Assembly (NCBI RefSeq): GCF_000376945.1
Contig: NZ_AQXU01000013.1
Coordinates: 53,691-117,690, forward strand
From: Leeia oryzae DSM 17879
GTDB lineage: Bacteria; Pseudomonadota; Gammaproteobacteria; Burkholderiales; Leeiaceae
DNA: 64,000 nucleotides
Reading direction: 5' to 3'
The position numbers were made by a program, and so were the translations under genes. How positions within the stretch are numbered: position 1 is the first letter of the stretch; every line of letters starts with the position of its first letter. Of the stretch, positions 52,217-61,800 are shown one piece after another. Below the pieces are notes generated by a model that was not told the DNA's origin, ran no database searches, and saw only the letters and a program-made list of their open reading frames with translations.

Positions 52217-52246
52217 CCTGGCTGGCGAAAGCCGGGTTTAATTTTA
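52217..52246 (+). terminator. terminator between pilZ and tatD
   Basis: A 7-bp stem CCTGGCT/AGCCGGG (52217-52223 with 52230-52236, one G-U pair), loop GGCGAA, followed by TTTAATTTTA. It probably separates or attenuates transcription into tatD 15 bases later. Confidence 0.55.
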
Positions 52247-52260
52247 GTTAAAAGTCATTT

Positions 52261-53049
52261 ATGTTTATCGATTCGCACTGTCATCTGAATTTTCCGGATC
52301 TGGTTAGCCAGCTGGATCAGCATCTTGCCGCAATGGCCAAGAACAACGTATCCCATGCATTGATTGTGGCAGTGGATCGGGCAGGGATTCCTGGCATTCT
52401 AAAACTGGCAGAACAGCACCCGCAATTCTTTGCATCTGTCGGTATGCACCCGGATCATGAAAATGAACCCGAGTTTTCAGTTGAAGAATTATGCGAGTTG
52501 TCTGCCCATGAGAAGGTGATCGCCATCGGCGAAACCGGGCTGGACTATTACCGCCTGGAAGGCGACCTGAGCTGGCAGCGCGAGCGGTTCCGGGTGCATA
52601 TCCGGGCAGCCCGGCAGGTTGGCAAGCCTTTGATCATTCATACCCGTTCCTCGGCTGAAGATACACTGTCTATCATGCAGGAAGAATCCGCCCGTGATGC
52701 AACCGGTGTGATGCATTGCTTTACCGAAAGCAAAGAGGTCGCCAAAGCTGCTCTGGATATGGGGTTTTATATTTCCATGTCTGGTATCGTGACATTTAAA
52801 AGTGCTCAGGATCTGAAAGAAGTCGCCAAGTACGTACCACTGGACCGCTTGTTGATCGAGACCGATGCGCCTTATCTGGCGCCCGTGCCTTTCCGCGGGA
52901 AAATGAATCATCCGGCGCTGGTGATGCATGTTGCGGAAGAAATTGCCAATCTCAGGCAAATCACGCTCGATGAGGTTGCCCGGGCAACCACAGAGAATTT
53001 TTTCCGTCTGTTTGCCGCGGCTTCCGTCAGCGAGACGGTGCCAGCATGA
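52261..53049 (+). CDS. TatD-family metal-dependent hydrolase
   Basis: A 262-residue TIM-barrel hydrolase of the TatD/YcfH type, known as 3'-5' DNA/RNA exonucleases or D-tyrosyl-tRNA-related enzymes. Metal ligands are visible: DSHCHLNF at 4-11, GETGLDYYR near residue 92, the HTRSSAEDT and HCFTES His residues, and ETDAPYLAP (about 200) with the Asp. The position after pilZ matches E. coli ycfH, which follows holB. Its last bases overlap the next start (ATGA). Confidence 0.92.
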   Translation: MFIDSHCHLNFPDLVSQLDQHLAAMAKNNVSHALIVAVDRAGIPGILKLAEQHPQFFASVGMHPDHENEPEFSVEELCELSAHEKVIAIGETGLDYYRLEGDLSWQRERFRVHIRAARQVGKPLIIHTRSSAEDTLSIMQEESARDATGVMHCFTESKEVAKAALDMGFYISMSGIVTFKSAQDLKEVAKYVPLDRLLIETDAPYLAPVPFRGKMNHPALVMHVAEEIANLRQITLDEVARATTENFFRLFAAASVSETVPA

Positions 53050-53810
53050 AGGTCATCGTTCTGGGTGCTGGCTCTTCTGCAGGTACGCCGGTCATCGGAT
53101 GTCATTGCAAGGTATGTACAGAGGCTCATCCGTTAAATTGCCGCACCCGCGCTAGCTGTTACATTATGGCTGGTGATGTTGGCCTGTTGATTGATACCGG
53201 GCCGGATTTACGTCAGCAAGCCCTGCGCGAGAAATTGCACGAAGTATCTGCCGTGCTGTATACGCACCCGCATGCAGACCATTTGAACGGGATTGATGAT
53301 TTGCGTGCGTTTTGCTTTCGGCACAAGAAAGCGATCCCCGTTTTTGGCAACCAGTTTACGATCCACAATATCGAAGAGCGGTTTGGTTACACGCTGTTGC
53401 CGCCGACAACGCATTGGGAGCGCCCCGTATTAAGTGCGCATGTTGTGGATGAACCGTTCATGGTGGGTAATGTCAATGTGATACCTATCCCGCTGCTGCA
53501 CGGGCAATGGCCAATTTTCGGTTATCGGGTGGGCAATGTGGCCTGGTTGACCGATGTTTCCGAGATTCCAGAGAGCAGCTTTGCTTTGCTGGAAGGTCTG
53601 GATGTGCTGTTTCTGGATTGTTTGCGCTATCTGCCGCACTATACGCACCTGAGCCTGGATCAGGCTATCGTGCTGGCTACCCGGATTGGCGCCAGACAAA
53701 CCTGCTTTATGCATATGACCCATGAAGTGGATGTTGTCGAAGCTGGCAAATCATTGCCTGATAGCATGATGTTTGCTTTTGATGGTCAGCAAATTGAAAT
53801 TGCAGAATAA
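53046..53810 (+). CDS. PhnP-like metallo-beta-lactamase-fold phosphodiesterase
   Basis: A 254-residue protein of the MBL fold. The ligand motif THPHADHLNGIDDLRAF (about 75-91), an Asp in LTDVSEIPE (about 171) and the later His in FMHMTHEVDV (about 220) are present. The N-terminal GCHCKVCTEAHPLNCRTRAS holds a cysteine cluster as in PhnP, which binds an extra zinc and acts on cyclic phosphodiesters of phosphonate breakdown; phn genes are not present here, so the substrate is open. It overlaps tatD by 4 bases. Confidence 0.85.
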   Translation: MKVIVLGAGSSAGTPVIGCHCKVCTEAHPLNCRTRASCYIMAGDVGLLIDTGPDLRQQALREKLHEVSAVLYTHPHADHLNGIDDLRAFCFRHKKAIPVFGNQFTIHNIEERFGYTLLPPTTHWERPVLSAHVVDEPFMVGNVNVIPIPLLHGQWPIFGYRVGNVAWLTDVSEIPESSFALLEGLDVLFLDCLRYLPHYTHLSLDQAIVLATRIGARQTCFMHMTHEVDVVEAGKSLPDSMMFAFDGQQIEIAE

Positions 53811-53910
53811 TTCTTGGGTGGTACATTTGATCGTATCCTGAATAAGGATATCGATGACATTTTCAATGTCAACGCAGGCTTCACGAGGTTGAACAATTGC
53901 AACTGGTCTC

Positions 53911-54261
53911 TTACCAGATAACTTCTATCTTATCCTCCGGTGCTACCAGGACATGACATGCAAGACGCCAGATAGCTGGTGTCTGTTTAATGGTGGTTAA
54001 TGCATGTGCTTCCGGTGTGATCAGTTTATGCCTTAACAACACATTCTTTTCTTTTCCAGAGAGCGTCACCCATCTCTCTTCTTGCTCTTCCGGATAGCGG
54101 ATGTGAACGGCGCAGGCCCCGCATGTCCCATGTCCGCAACGCCAGTAGAGGGGCAGGGTATATTCCCTTACCCACTCTGTAATGGTTCTAGCCGGCATGC
54201 CGGACTGATCTATTAAATGCGGGGAAGTCATTGTTCCCCCAAAGAGACGTATATAGCCCAT
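53911..54261 (-). CDS. 2Fe-2S plant-type ferredoxin
   Basis: A 116-residue electron carrier (an alternative ATG at 54231 gives 106). Cluster ligands C-x4-C-x2-C in RCGHGTCGACAVHI (about residues 42-50), with the fourth Cys in RLACHVLV near the end. The family pattern is that of chloroplast/adrenodoxin-like ferredoxins fused to or serving oxygenase and reductase systems; no partner lies alongside. It is convergent with the PhnP-like gene and divergent from lapB, and is the only minus-strand gene in this part. Confidence 0.88.
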   Translation of the reverse strand: MGYIRLFGGTMTSPHLIDQSGMPARTITEWVREYTLPLYWRCGHGTCGACAVHIRYPEEQEERWVTLSGKEKNVLLRHKLITPEAHALTTIKQTPAIWRLACHVLVAPEDKIEVIW

Positions 54262-54393
54262 GTATTTCCATTCAACTTATCGCATGATTTTACGATTGTT
54301 GACAGAGTGGTTGATCTGATTGCCATTAGAATACATGCTGCCTGATTTTAAGCAGGATTCATCACACATACTATTAGGCTTGTTAACTTTTTT

Positions 54394-54402
54394 TGCTATA
54401 GT
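54394..54402 (+). promoter_or_regulatory. extended -10 promoter of the lap genes
   Basis: TGC followed by TATAGT (54397-54402), an extended -10, in the AT-rich gap before lapB. There is only a poor -35 (TTAGGC, 54374-54379, 17 bases upstream). It would start transcription near 54409, giving a short leader to the ATG at 54444. Confidence 0.45.
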
Positions 54403-54443
54403 GGCTTAACTAATCTTATAAAAATATTAACCAGGGATAAGCT

Positions 54444-56591
54444 ATGCCTGACTGGAATATTGACGCACACCAGACTCATTTTGATCCGCTGCTGGATTGT
54501 CTTGTAGAACTTTCCCGTATTCATGGTCAGTCTATTTCGAAAGAGTCTCTCTCGGCCGGGTTGCCTCTCGTCAATAATAAACTTACACCATCTTTAATGG
54601 CACGTGCTGCTGCACGGGCCAATCTGACCGCTCGCGTGGTCCGCCGCGATCTGGCGGATATTTCCGAATATCTCTTGCCTGCCATTTTGTTGCTGGAAGA
54701 CCACCAGGCGTGCCTGCTGTTGGGTCGCAATCCGGATGGTTCTTTTCAGGTCCGTTGGCCAGAGGTGCCGGAAAGTGTTGATAAGGTTTCTGAAGAAGCG
54801 CTGACGGCCCGTTATACGGGTCGGGTTATCTTTGTGCGGCCCAAGTTCAAGTTTGATGCGCGCGCTCCCCAATTAGGGTATCTGAAGTCCCGTCACTGGT
54901 TTTGGGGTGCCATGTATGACTCCATGCATTTTTACCGGGATGCACTGGTTGCTGCGATTCTGATCAATACATTTGCCTTGGCATTCCCTTTGTTTTCCAT
55001 GAATGTCTATGACCGTGTCGTGCCCAATCATGCCGTAGATACGCTGTGGGTGCTCGCGATTGGCGCCAGTCTGGTCCTGGTCTTTGATTTTGCCATGCGT
55101 ACCGTACGGGGCTATGTATTGGATCTGGCCAGCAAACGTGTGGATGTCAAACTGTCATCACTGATCATGGAGCGTGTGCTGGGTATTCGCATGGAGCACA
55201 GGCCGCCTTCAGCGGGGTCTTTTGCTGCTAACCTGCGTTCGTTCGAGTCTGTGCGTGACTTTATCGCATCGGCCTCCATGGCGACACTGGTGGATTTGCC
55301 GTTTACCGTTTTGTTCCTGCTTGTTTTGGTGTGGCTGAACCCATGGCTGATTTTGCCGGCAGTCGTCGGCATTGTGCTGGTGGCTGTATTCGGATGGATT
55401 GCCCAATCCAAAATGCAGGAGCTGACCGAAATCAGCCAGCGTTCTTCTGCGCAGCGGAACGCAACGCTGGTAGAAAGCCTGGTGGGGATTGAAACGGTGA
55501 AAGCACTTGGTGCCGAGTCGGATATCCAGCGCCGTTGGGAAAGAACGTCTGTGTTCTTGTCCCAGATCGGCAGTCGCTTGAAACTGATGTCTAACACAAC
55601 CGTGAACTTTGCATCCTTCATCATGCAGCTGGTCAACATTGCCGTGATTCTGACCGGGGTGTATCTGATTATTGATGGTCAATTGACGCAAGGTGGCCTG
55701 ATTGCCGCAACGATGATTTCGGGCCGTGCCATGGCGCCGCTAGGGCAGCTGGCCGGTTTGTTGATGCAATACCATACAGCCAAGACCTCACTGGCATCGG
55801 TAGAGACGTATATGAATCTGCCTGTCGAACGTCCGGAAGATGCTTCTTTCCTGCACCGCGGGCATTTCAGAGGTGAAATTGAATTCAAGGATGTCACGTT
55901 TTGTTACCCTGGGCGTGAGAATGCCGCATTAAAGCGTGTGTCTTTCAAGATTCATGCAGGTGAGCGTGTGGCCATCATCGGGCGCATCGGCTCTGGTAAA
56001 ACCACAATCGAACGCCTGATTCTGGGGCTCTATCAGGCAACAGATGGCGCTGTGATGCTGGATGGTGTCGATGTTCGGCAGATCGACCCGGCTGAGTTGC
56101 GTCGTTCCGTTGGCTATGTACCGCAAGATGTCACCCTGTTCTTTGGGTCTTTGCGTGACAACATTGCCGTTGGCGCACCATTTGCCGAAGATAGCCAGAT
56201 CCTGATGGCAGCAGAACTGGCTGGTGTATCAGAGTTTGCCCATGCGCATCCAGCAGGCTTTGACATGACGATTGGTGAACGCGGTGAATCTTTGTCGGGC
56301 GGTCAACGGCAGTCAGTCGCGGTGGCTCGCGCTTTCCTGAATGACCCGCCCATGCTGATTCTGGATGAGCCTACCAACGGGATGGATCATACCAGTGAAG
56401 AACGTCTGAAAGGTCGCTTGAAGCAGGTATTACAGTCAGGGAAAACCATGTTGCTTGTTACACACAGAACTGCTTTGCTGGATTTGGTGGATCGTCTAAT
56501 TGTCATGGATAACGGCCAGATTGTTGCCGATGGTCCGAAAGCACAAGTGGTTGAAGCACTGCAGCAAGGTCGCGTCGGGAGGGCTGGATAA
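54444..56591 (+). CDS. lapB: type I secretion ABC transporter, LapB-like
   Basis: The inner-membrane export ATPase of a type I secretion system, 715 residues. The N-terminal ~130 residues are a C39-like domain without the catalytic triad, the type used to recognise RTX/Lap adhesins. Six membrane helices span about 160-440. The nucleotide-binding domain has Walker A IGRIGSGKTTIER (about 510), signature LSGGQRQSVAVARA (about 617) and Walker B ILDEPTNGMD. An AGGGATA ribosome site precedes the ATG. Its stop overlaps the lapC ATG by one base, and lapC, a regulator and the adhesin follow. Confidence 0.93.
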   Translation: MPDWNIDAHQTHFDPLLDCLVELSRIHGQSISKESLSAGLPLVNNKLTPSLMARAAARANLTARVVRRDLADISEYLLPAILLLEDHQACLLLGRNPDGSFQVRWPEVPESVDKVSEEALTARYTGRVIFVRPKFKFDARAPQLGYLKSRHWFWGAMYDSMHFYRDALVAAILINTFALAFPLFSMNVYDRVVPNHAVDTLWVLAIGASLVLVFDFAMRTVRGYVLDLASKRVDVKLSSLIMERVLGIRMEHRPPSAGSFAANLRSFESVRDFIASASMATLVDLPFTVLFLLVLVWLNPWLILPAVVGIVLVAVFGWIAQSKMQELTEISQRSSAQRNATLVESLVGIETVKALGAESDIQRRWERTSVFLSQIGSRLKLMSNTTVNFASFIMQLVNIAVILTGVYLIIDGQLTQGGLIAATMISGRAMAPLGQLAGLLMQYHTAKTSLASVETYMNLPVERPEDASFLHRGHFRGEIEFKDVTFCYPGRENAALKRVSFKIHAGERVAIIGRIGSGKTTIERLILGLYQATDGAVMLDGVDVRQIDPAELRRSVGYVPQDVTLFFGSLRDNIAVGAPFAEDSQILMAAELAGVSEFAHAHPAGFDMTIGERGESLSGGQRQSVAVARAFLNDPPMLILDEPTNGMDHTSEERLKGRLKQVLQSGKTMLLVTHRTALLDLVDRLIVMDNGQIVADGPKAQVVEALQQGRVGRAG

Positions 56592-58018
56592 TGATGCAAC
56601 AGCAACCAGCCGAACAAAAGAAAAAAGGTTTTATGGCCCGCATGTGGGGGCATTTCCACCACAAGAGCTCGTCCGGTTTCGATAGTTATCTGGATGCCAT
56701 GTTTTCCAAGCATGATGTATCAGACGACGAGCTGTTTGGTGATGGTGACTGGGCCATTGTCGAAAAGGATTCACGCAAGATCCGCATGGTCATCTGGACC
56801 ATGGCGATTGCCATTGGCGGGTTACTGACGTGGGCAGCATTGGCGCCGATTGATGAAATTACGCGCGGCGAAGGTAAAGTTGTGCCTTCTTCCGAACTCC
56901 AGATCATGCAAAGCCAGGATGGTGGCAGTATTTCCTATATTGCGGTCAAAGAAGGGCAGGCCGTCAAGAAAGGGCAACTGCTGCTTAAAATTGATCCGAC
57001 CCGCTTTGTGTCTTCTCTCAATGAGAATCGGGCCCAGTATTACTCCCTGCTGGCAAGGGCCGCACGCCTGCAGGCGCTGTCTGAAAACAAGCCCTTTGTA
57101 CCTCCTCCAGAGGTTGTCAAAGACATGCCGCAGATTGCTGAACAGGAAAAGAGTCTGTATGACTCCAGCCTGCAAGGACTTGAAACCAACATTGCCATTG
57201 CAAAACAGCAACTGGCACAACGTACTCAAGAATTGATCGAGGTCAAAGGGCGCAGGGAACAAGCGTCGCAAAGTTACGACTTGACGGCCAAGGAACTGTC
57301 TGTCACTAAACCGCTGGTGCAAAGTGGCGCAGTGTCTGACGTCGAATTATTGAGACTTGAACGGGATGTATCCAGAAGCAAGGGTGATCGGGACACGGCC
57401 AGTGCCCAGATTCCGCGTCTGGAATCGGCCATTGCAGAGGCTAGCCGCAAAATTCAGGAAGTGGACCTGACTTTCAGGAATCAGGTGCGGGGCGAGCTCT
57501 CTGAAACCATGGCCAAGTTAAACAGTTTGTCTGCTGGTAGTACGGGGTTGGCTGACAGGGTAAAACAGACCGAAATCCGTTCACCGGTCAATGGTATGGT
57601 AAAGCGTTTGCTGATTACCACCGTGGGTGGTGTGGTGCAGCCAGGCAAAGAAGTGGTGGAAATCGTGCCGAGTGAAGATGCCTTGCTGCTGGAAGCCAAG
57701 ATCGCCCCAAGGGATATTGCCTTTTTGCGCCCGGGACAGTCTGCGCTGGTCAAATTTACCGCTTATGACTTCTCTACCTATGGTGGCCTGGAGGCAACAC
57801 TTGAACAGATCGGTGTTGACTCTGTAACGGATGATAAAGGTAACTCTTTTTACATTATCCGGGTGAGAACCAAACAGTCTTCCATTGGCGATAAGCATCT
57901 CCCGATTATTCCGGGTATGGTGGCCGAAGTGGATATACGTACCGGCAAGAAAACTGTTCTTTCGTACTTGCTCAAGCCTGTCTTGCGGGCAAAGGCCAAT
58001 GCATTGACGGAAAGATGA
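56591..58018 (+). CDS. lapC: type I secretion membrane-fusion protein, LapC-like
   Basis: A HlyD-family periplasmic adaptor, 475 residues (start at the first or second of two ATGs). The N-terminal cytoplasmic tail has the DELFGDGDWAIVEKDSRKIRM stretch typical of LapC. One membrane helix follows (about 64-86), then a barrel/lipoyl part (GEGKVVPSSELQIMQSQDGG), long coiled-coil hairpins (about 140-330), and a second lipoyl half with the TEIRSPVNGMVKRL motif. It would join LapB to an outer-membrane TolC-type protein that is not in the window. It overlaps the next gene by 4 bases. Confidence 0.93.
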   Translation: MMQQQPAEQKKKGFMARMWGHFHHKSSSGFDSYLDAMFSKHDVSDDELFGDGDWAIVEKDSRKIRMVIWTMAIAIGGLLTWAALAPIDEITRGEGKVVPSSELQIMQSQDGGSISYIAVKEGQAVKKGQLLLKIDPTRFVSSLNENRAQYYSLLARAARLQALSENKPFVPPPEVVKDMPQIAEQEKSLYDSSLQGLETNIAIAKQQLAQRTQELIEVKGRREQASQSYDLTAKELSVTKPLVQSGAVSDVELLRLERDVSRSKGDRDTASAQIPRLESAIAEASRKIQEVDLTFRNQVRGELSETMAKLNSLSAGSTGLADRVKQTEIRSPVNGMVKRLLITTVGGVVQPGKEVVEIVPSEDALLLEAKIAPRDIAFLRPGQSALVKFTAYDFSTYGGLEATLEQIGVDSVTDDKGNSFYIIRVRTKQSSIGDKHLPIIPGMVAEVDIRTGKKTVLSYLLKPVLRAKANALTER

Positions 58019-58626
58019 TGACTCCAAACATATTGTATTTTGCAAGCACGGATAAGGCGTTACTGGATCGTTGGGCATTGGCGTATCCGGATGCCAAAGT
58101 GTTGCCTGCGGATCTGAATTTTGCCCGTGCCGTAGACAAGGCCATTGTGCTTGTAGACGCAACGGTACCCGGTATCATTGCTGAAGATTCTGCGCTCTGG
58201 GCCCACAAAGACCGTTTGCTGTTGGTGATTTGCAGCATGGCGCCAGAGGACGAGGAGGGTCTGCAGATGCTGCAGGCCGGGGCAGTCGGGTATGTGCATG
58301 CGTATTGCGACCCGGAAATGCTGCAACAGGTTGTCAATGTGGTTTCCAGTGGCGAAATCTGGGTAGGCCGGAATTTGATGATGCGACTTTTAAAAGGTGT
58401 TCATCAGTTGTCTGGTCAAACCAATGAACATGCGCTGGATAGCCTGACAGAGCGTGAGCGGCAAGTGGCAACATTAACTGCCAAAGGGCAATCCAATAAA
58501 GAAATTGCCCGTGCACTGGATATTACTGAACGAACTGTCAAGGCACATATCTCTACCATTTTCGAGAAAATGGGGGTTTCAGACCGCTTGCAACTTGCCT
58601 TGAAAGTGAATGGCCTGACGGGATAA
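58015..58626 (+). CDS. atypical receiver-LuxR regulator of the lap operon
   Basis: A 203-residue protein with an N-terminal receiver-like domain (about 5-120) and a LuxR helix-turn-helix (LTERERQVATLTAKGQSNKE to about 197). The receiver keeps a phosphoacceptor-like Asp48 in LVDATVPG but lacks the usual N-terminal acidic pair (ILYFASTDK instead) and has His95 where the conserved Lys is expected (GYVHAY). It may therefore be phosphorylation-independent or use another signal. The ATG overlaps the lapC stop, so it is made with the transporter; the adhesin gene is the probable target. Confidence 0.87.
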   Translation: MMTPNILYFASTDKALLDRWALAYPDAKVLPADLNFARAVDKAIVLVDATVPGIIAEDSALWAHKDRLLLVICSMAPEDEEGLQMLQAGAVGYVHAYCDPEMLQQVVNVVSSGEIWVGRNLMMRLLKGVHQLSGQTNEHALDSLTERERQVATLTAKGQSNKEIARALDITERTVKAHISTIFEKMGVSDRLQLALKVNGLTG

Positions 58627-58676
58627 ATGCAACAAAAAAGCATGACGTCCCTGTTTTTATAAAAAAATTGGTTGAC

Positions 58677-58719
58677 AAAACGCCGCCTATTGTACATCGG
58701 TACAATAGGCGGCGTTTTT
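58677..58719 (+). terminator. 19-bp perfect hairpin before the adhesin gene
   Basis: AAAA plus CGCCGCCTATTGTAC (58677-58695) pairs exactly with GTACAATAGGCGGCG plus TTTT (58700-58718) around an ATCG loop, with a T following. It is an excellent rho-independent terminator for the lapB-lapC-luxR unit and is fully symmetric, so it can work in both directions. The adhesin gene 96 bases later thus needs read-through or its own promoter. Confidence 0.9.
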
Positions 58720-58814
58720 ACATGGGCGTACATTGATGCATAAGACGTTTTTTTATGTTGGAAAGAGCCGGAGTACTTGTTTGATGATTTAGAGCTTAAC
58801 TGGGGGACGCAATC

Positions 58815-61800
58815 ATGAGCGATTCTGTAAGTTCAGTAAAATCTACAATGGTGATCTCTTCTGTCAAAGGACGCGTCATCGTCCGCGACGAAAATGGTCT
58901 TGAACACGCCGCTCAGCCGGGAGAAGTCCTGACGGTTGGCGAGAAACTGATTACAGGGGCTGATGGTCTGGTTGAACTAGCCGCCCCGGATGGGGGTAAC
59001 CCGATTACCCTGGCTGCCAATAAAGAACTCCTTATCGATGCCGACATCTTCGGCACACAAGCAACAGACAATACTGAAGCTGCAATTGCGCAGCTAAATC
59101 AGGGCGATGTCAACGTGGCACAAGCCTTGGCCCAAGGTCAGGATCTGACGGCGAATCTCGATCCAACCGCGGCTGGTCTGAATGCCGGTACCGATGCGAC
59201 AGAAGGGCACAGCTTTGTGCGCTTGCTGCGTATTGTGGAAGGTACTTCTCCTTTGGGCTTTGGGTTTGCAGGCCCTGCCGACAATACACACTTTGAAACA
59301 ATTCCCGGTACTGTACTTGCAGTACCTGCTCCCGTTGAGAGTGTACCTGTTGCTGTGGATGATACGAATACCGTCACAGAAGATTCTGAAACGACAACTG
59401 TTTCAGGGAATGTACTGACCAATGATACGGTGGGGGCTGATGTAAACCCAACCCCTATTACGCCAACAAATGGCACTATTTATTTGCAATATGGCTGGTT
59501 AACACTTCATTCAGATGGTACCTATACTTATACACTGGATAACAGCAATCCAAATGTAAATAAACTGAATACTGAAGAAACGCTGCATGACACTTATACC
59601 TACACCTTAACAGACGGGAATGGCAGCACTGCAACAGCCGTGTTGGACATTACCATCAATGGTCATACTGATGCTCCTCCGACCATCACTATCCCTGTGA
59701 CGGAAGGTGCAATTGAAGGGTCTGATACCACGCTACCTGAGACTGCAGCAGCGACAGCCGGCTACTTTACCATCACGGCAGATGCCGGTATCCACGACCT
59801 GCAAATTGGTAACACCAATCTGACGCTTGCCCAACTGCAGGCGCTGAATACAACCCATGTGACGGTGGATACGGGCAGCAGCGATGGGACGCTGATTCTG
59901 ACCGGTTTTGATGAAACGACCGGAGTGGTGAGCTACACCTATGATCCAAACGTACTACACCATACCGATGGCACTCCTATCATCGACAGTATCAGTATCA
60001 CGGTGACGGACGACACTGCGGTGAGCCGCAGCGATACGCTCGACATTGCCATTACCGATACCGGTCCGGTGGCCGTGGATGACAGCAACAGCATTACTGA
60101 AGATGCGATCCCTAATACAGTCGAAGGTAATGTACTGACGGGCTCTGGCGCTGATACGGTGGGTGCAGATACCAATGCAACGCCTGTGACACCGGTGACG
60201 GATTTGGCCCTGACCTATGGCACGCTAACACTGCATGCGGATGGCTCTTATACCTATACGCTGGATAACAGCAATGCAGATGTCAACAAGCTGAATGATG
60301 GTGAAACACTGCATGACACCTATACCTACACGTTGACAGACGGTGACGGGACGACTACGACAGCCGTGCTGGATATCACGATTCATGGGAATACGGATGG
60401 AATCACCATTGAAATTCCTGTGACGGAGGGTGCAATTGAAGGGTCTGATACCACTCTGCCAGAAACTGCAGCCGCGACAGCCGGTTACTTTACCATCACG
60501 GCAGAAGCGGGTATTCATGATATCCAGATCGGTAACACCAACCTGACACTCGCCCAACTGCAGGCGCTGAATACAACCCATGTGACGGTGGATACGGGCA
60601 GCAGCGATGGGACGCTGATTCTGACTGGTTTTGATGAAACGACCGGGGTGGTAAGCTACACCTACGATCCAAACGTACTGCACCATACCGATGGCGTACC
60701 TATCATCGACAGTATCAGCATTACGCTGACAGATGATAATGCGGTCAGTCAAAGTGACACGCTGGACATTGCGATTACAGATACTGGCCCAACGGCAGTG
60801 GATGACAGCAACAGCATTACGGAAAATGCAACGCCAAATACCGTGAGTGGAAATGTACTAACGGGTTCTGGTGCTGATACCGTGGGTGCAGATACAAACG
60901 CCAACCCAGTCACAGCGGTGACGGACCATGCTTTGAGCTATGGTACCTTGACGCTGAATGCAGATGGCTCTTACACCTACACGCTGGATAACAGCAATGC
61001 AGACGTGAACAAGCTGAATGATGGTCAGACGCTGCACGACACCTATACCTACACGTTAACAGACGGTGACGGAACTACCACGACGGCAGTTTTGGATATC
61101 ACTATTGTCGGCCATACTGATACACCGCCAAGCATTATCATTCCGGATACGGATGGTGATCTAAACACGACTGATACAACCTTGCCAGAAACCGCAGGTG
61201 CGACAGCAGGTACTTTTACTATCAGTGCAGAAGCAGGTATTCATGATATCCAGATTGGTAACACAAATCTGACACTCGCCCAACTGCAAGCACTGGACTC
61301 AACACATACGGTTACCGTGAATACGGGTAGCAGTGATGGGACGCTGATTCTGACCGGATTTGACGAGTCTACCGGTGTGGTGAGTTACACTTATGATCCA
61401 AACGTGTTGCACCATACAGATGGATTACCGATTATCGACAGTATCAGCATTACGCTGACAGATGATAATGCGATCAGTCAAAGTGACACGTTGGACATTG
61501 CGATTACAGATACTGGCCCAACGGCAGTGGATGACAGCAACAGCATTACGGAAAATGCAATTCCTAATACCGTGAGTGGAAATGTACTAACAGGTTCAGG
61601 TGCTGATACCGTGGGTGCAGATACAAACGCCAACCCAGTCACAGCGGTGACGGACCATGCTTTGAGCTATGGTACCTTGACGCTGAATGCAGATGGTTCT
61701 TACACGTACACGCTGGATAACAGCAATTCAGACGTGAACAAGCTGAATGATGGTCAGACGCTGCACGACACCTATACCTACACGTTAACAGACGGTGATG

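Noticed and set aside
58672..58706. TTGACA at 58672 as the -35 of an adhesin promoter
   Set aside because: The only -10-like sequence (TACAAT) is 23 bases away and both lie in the terminator hairpin.
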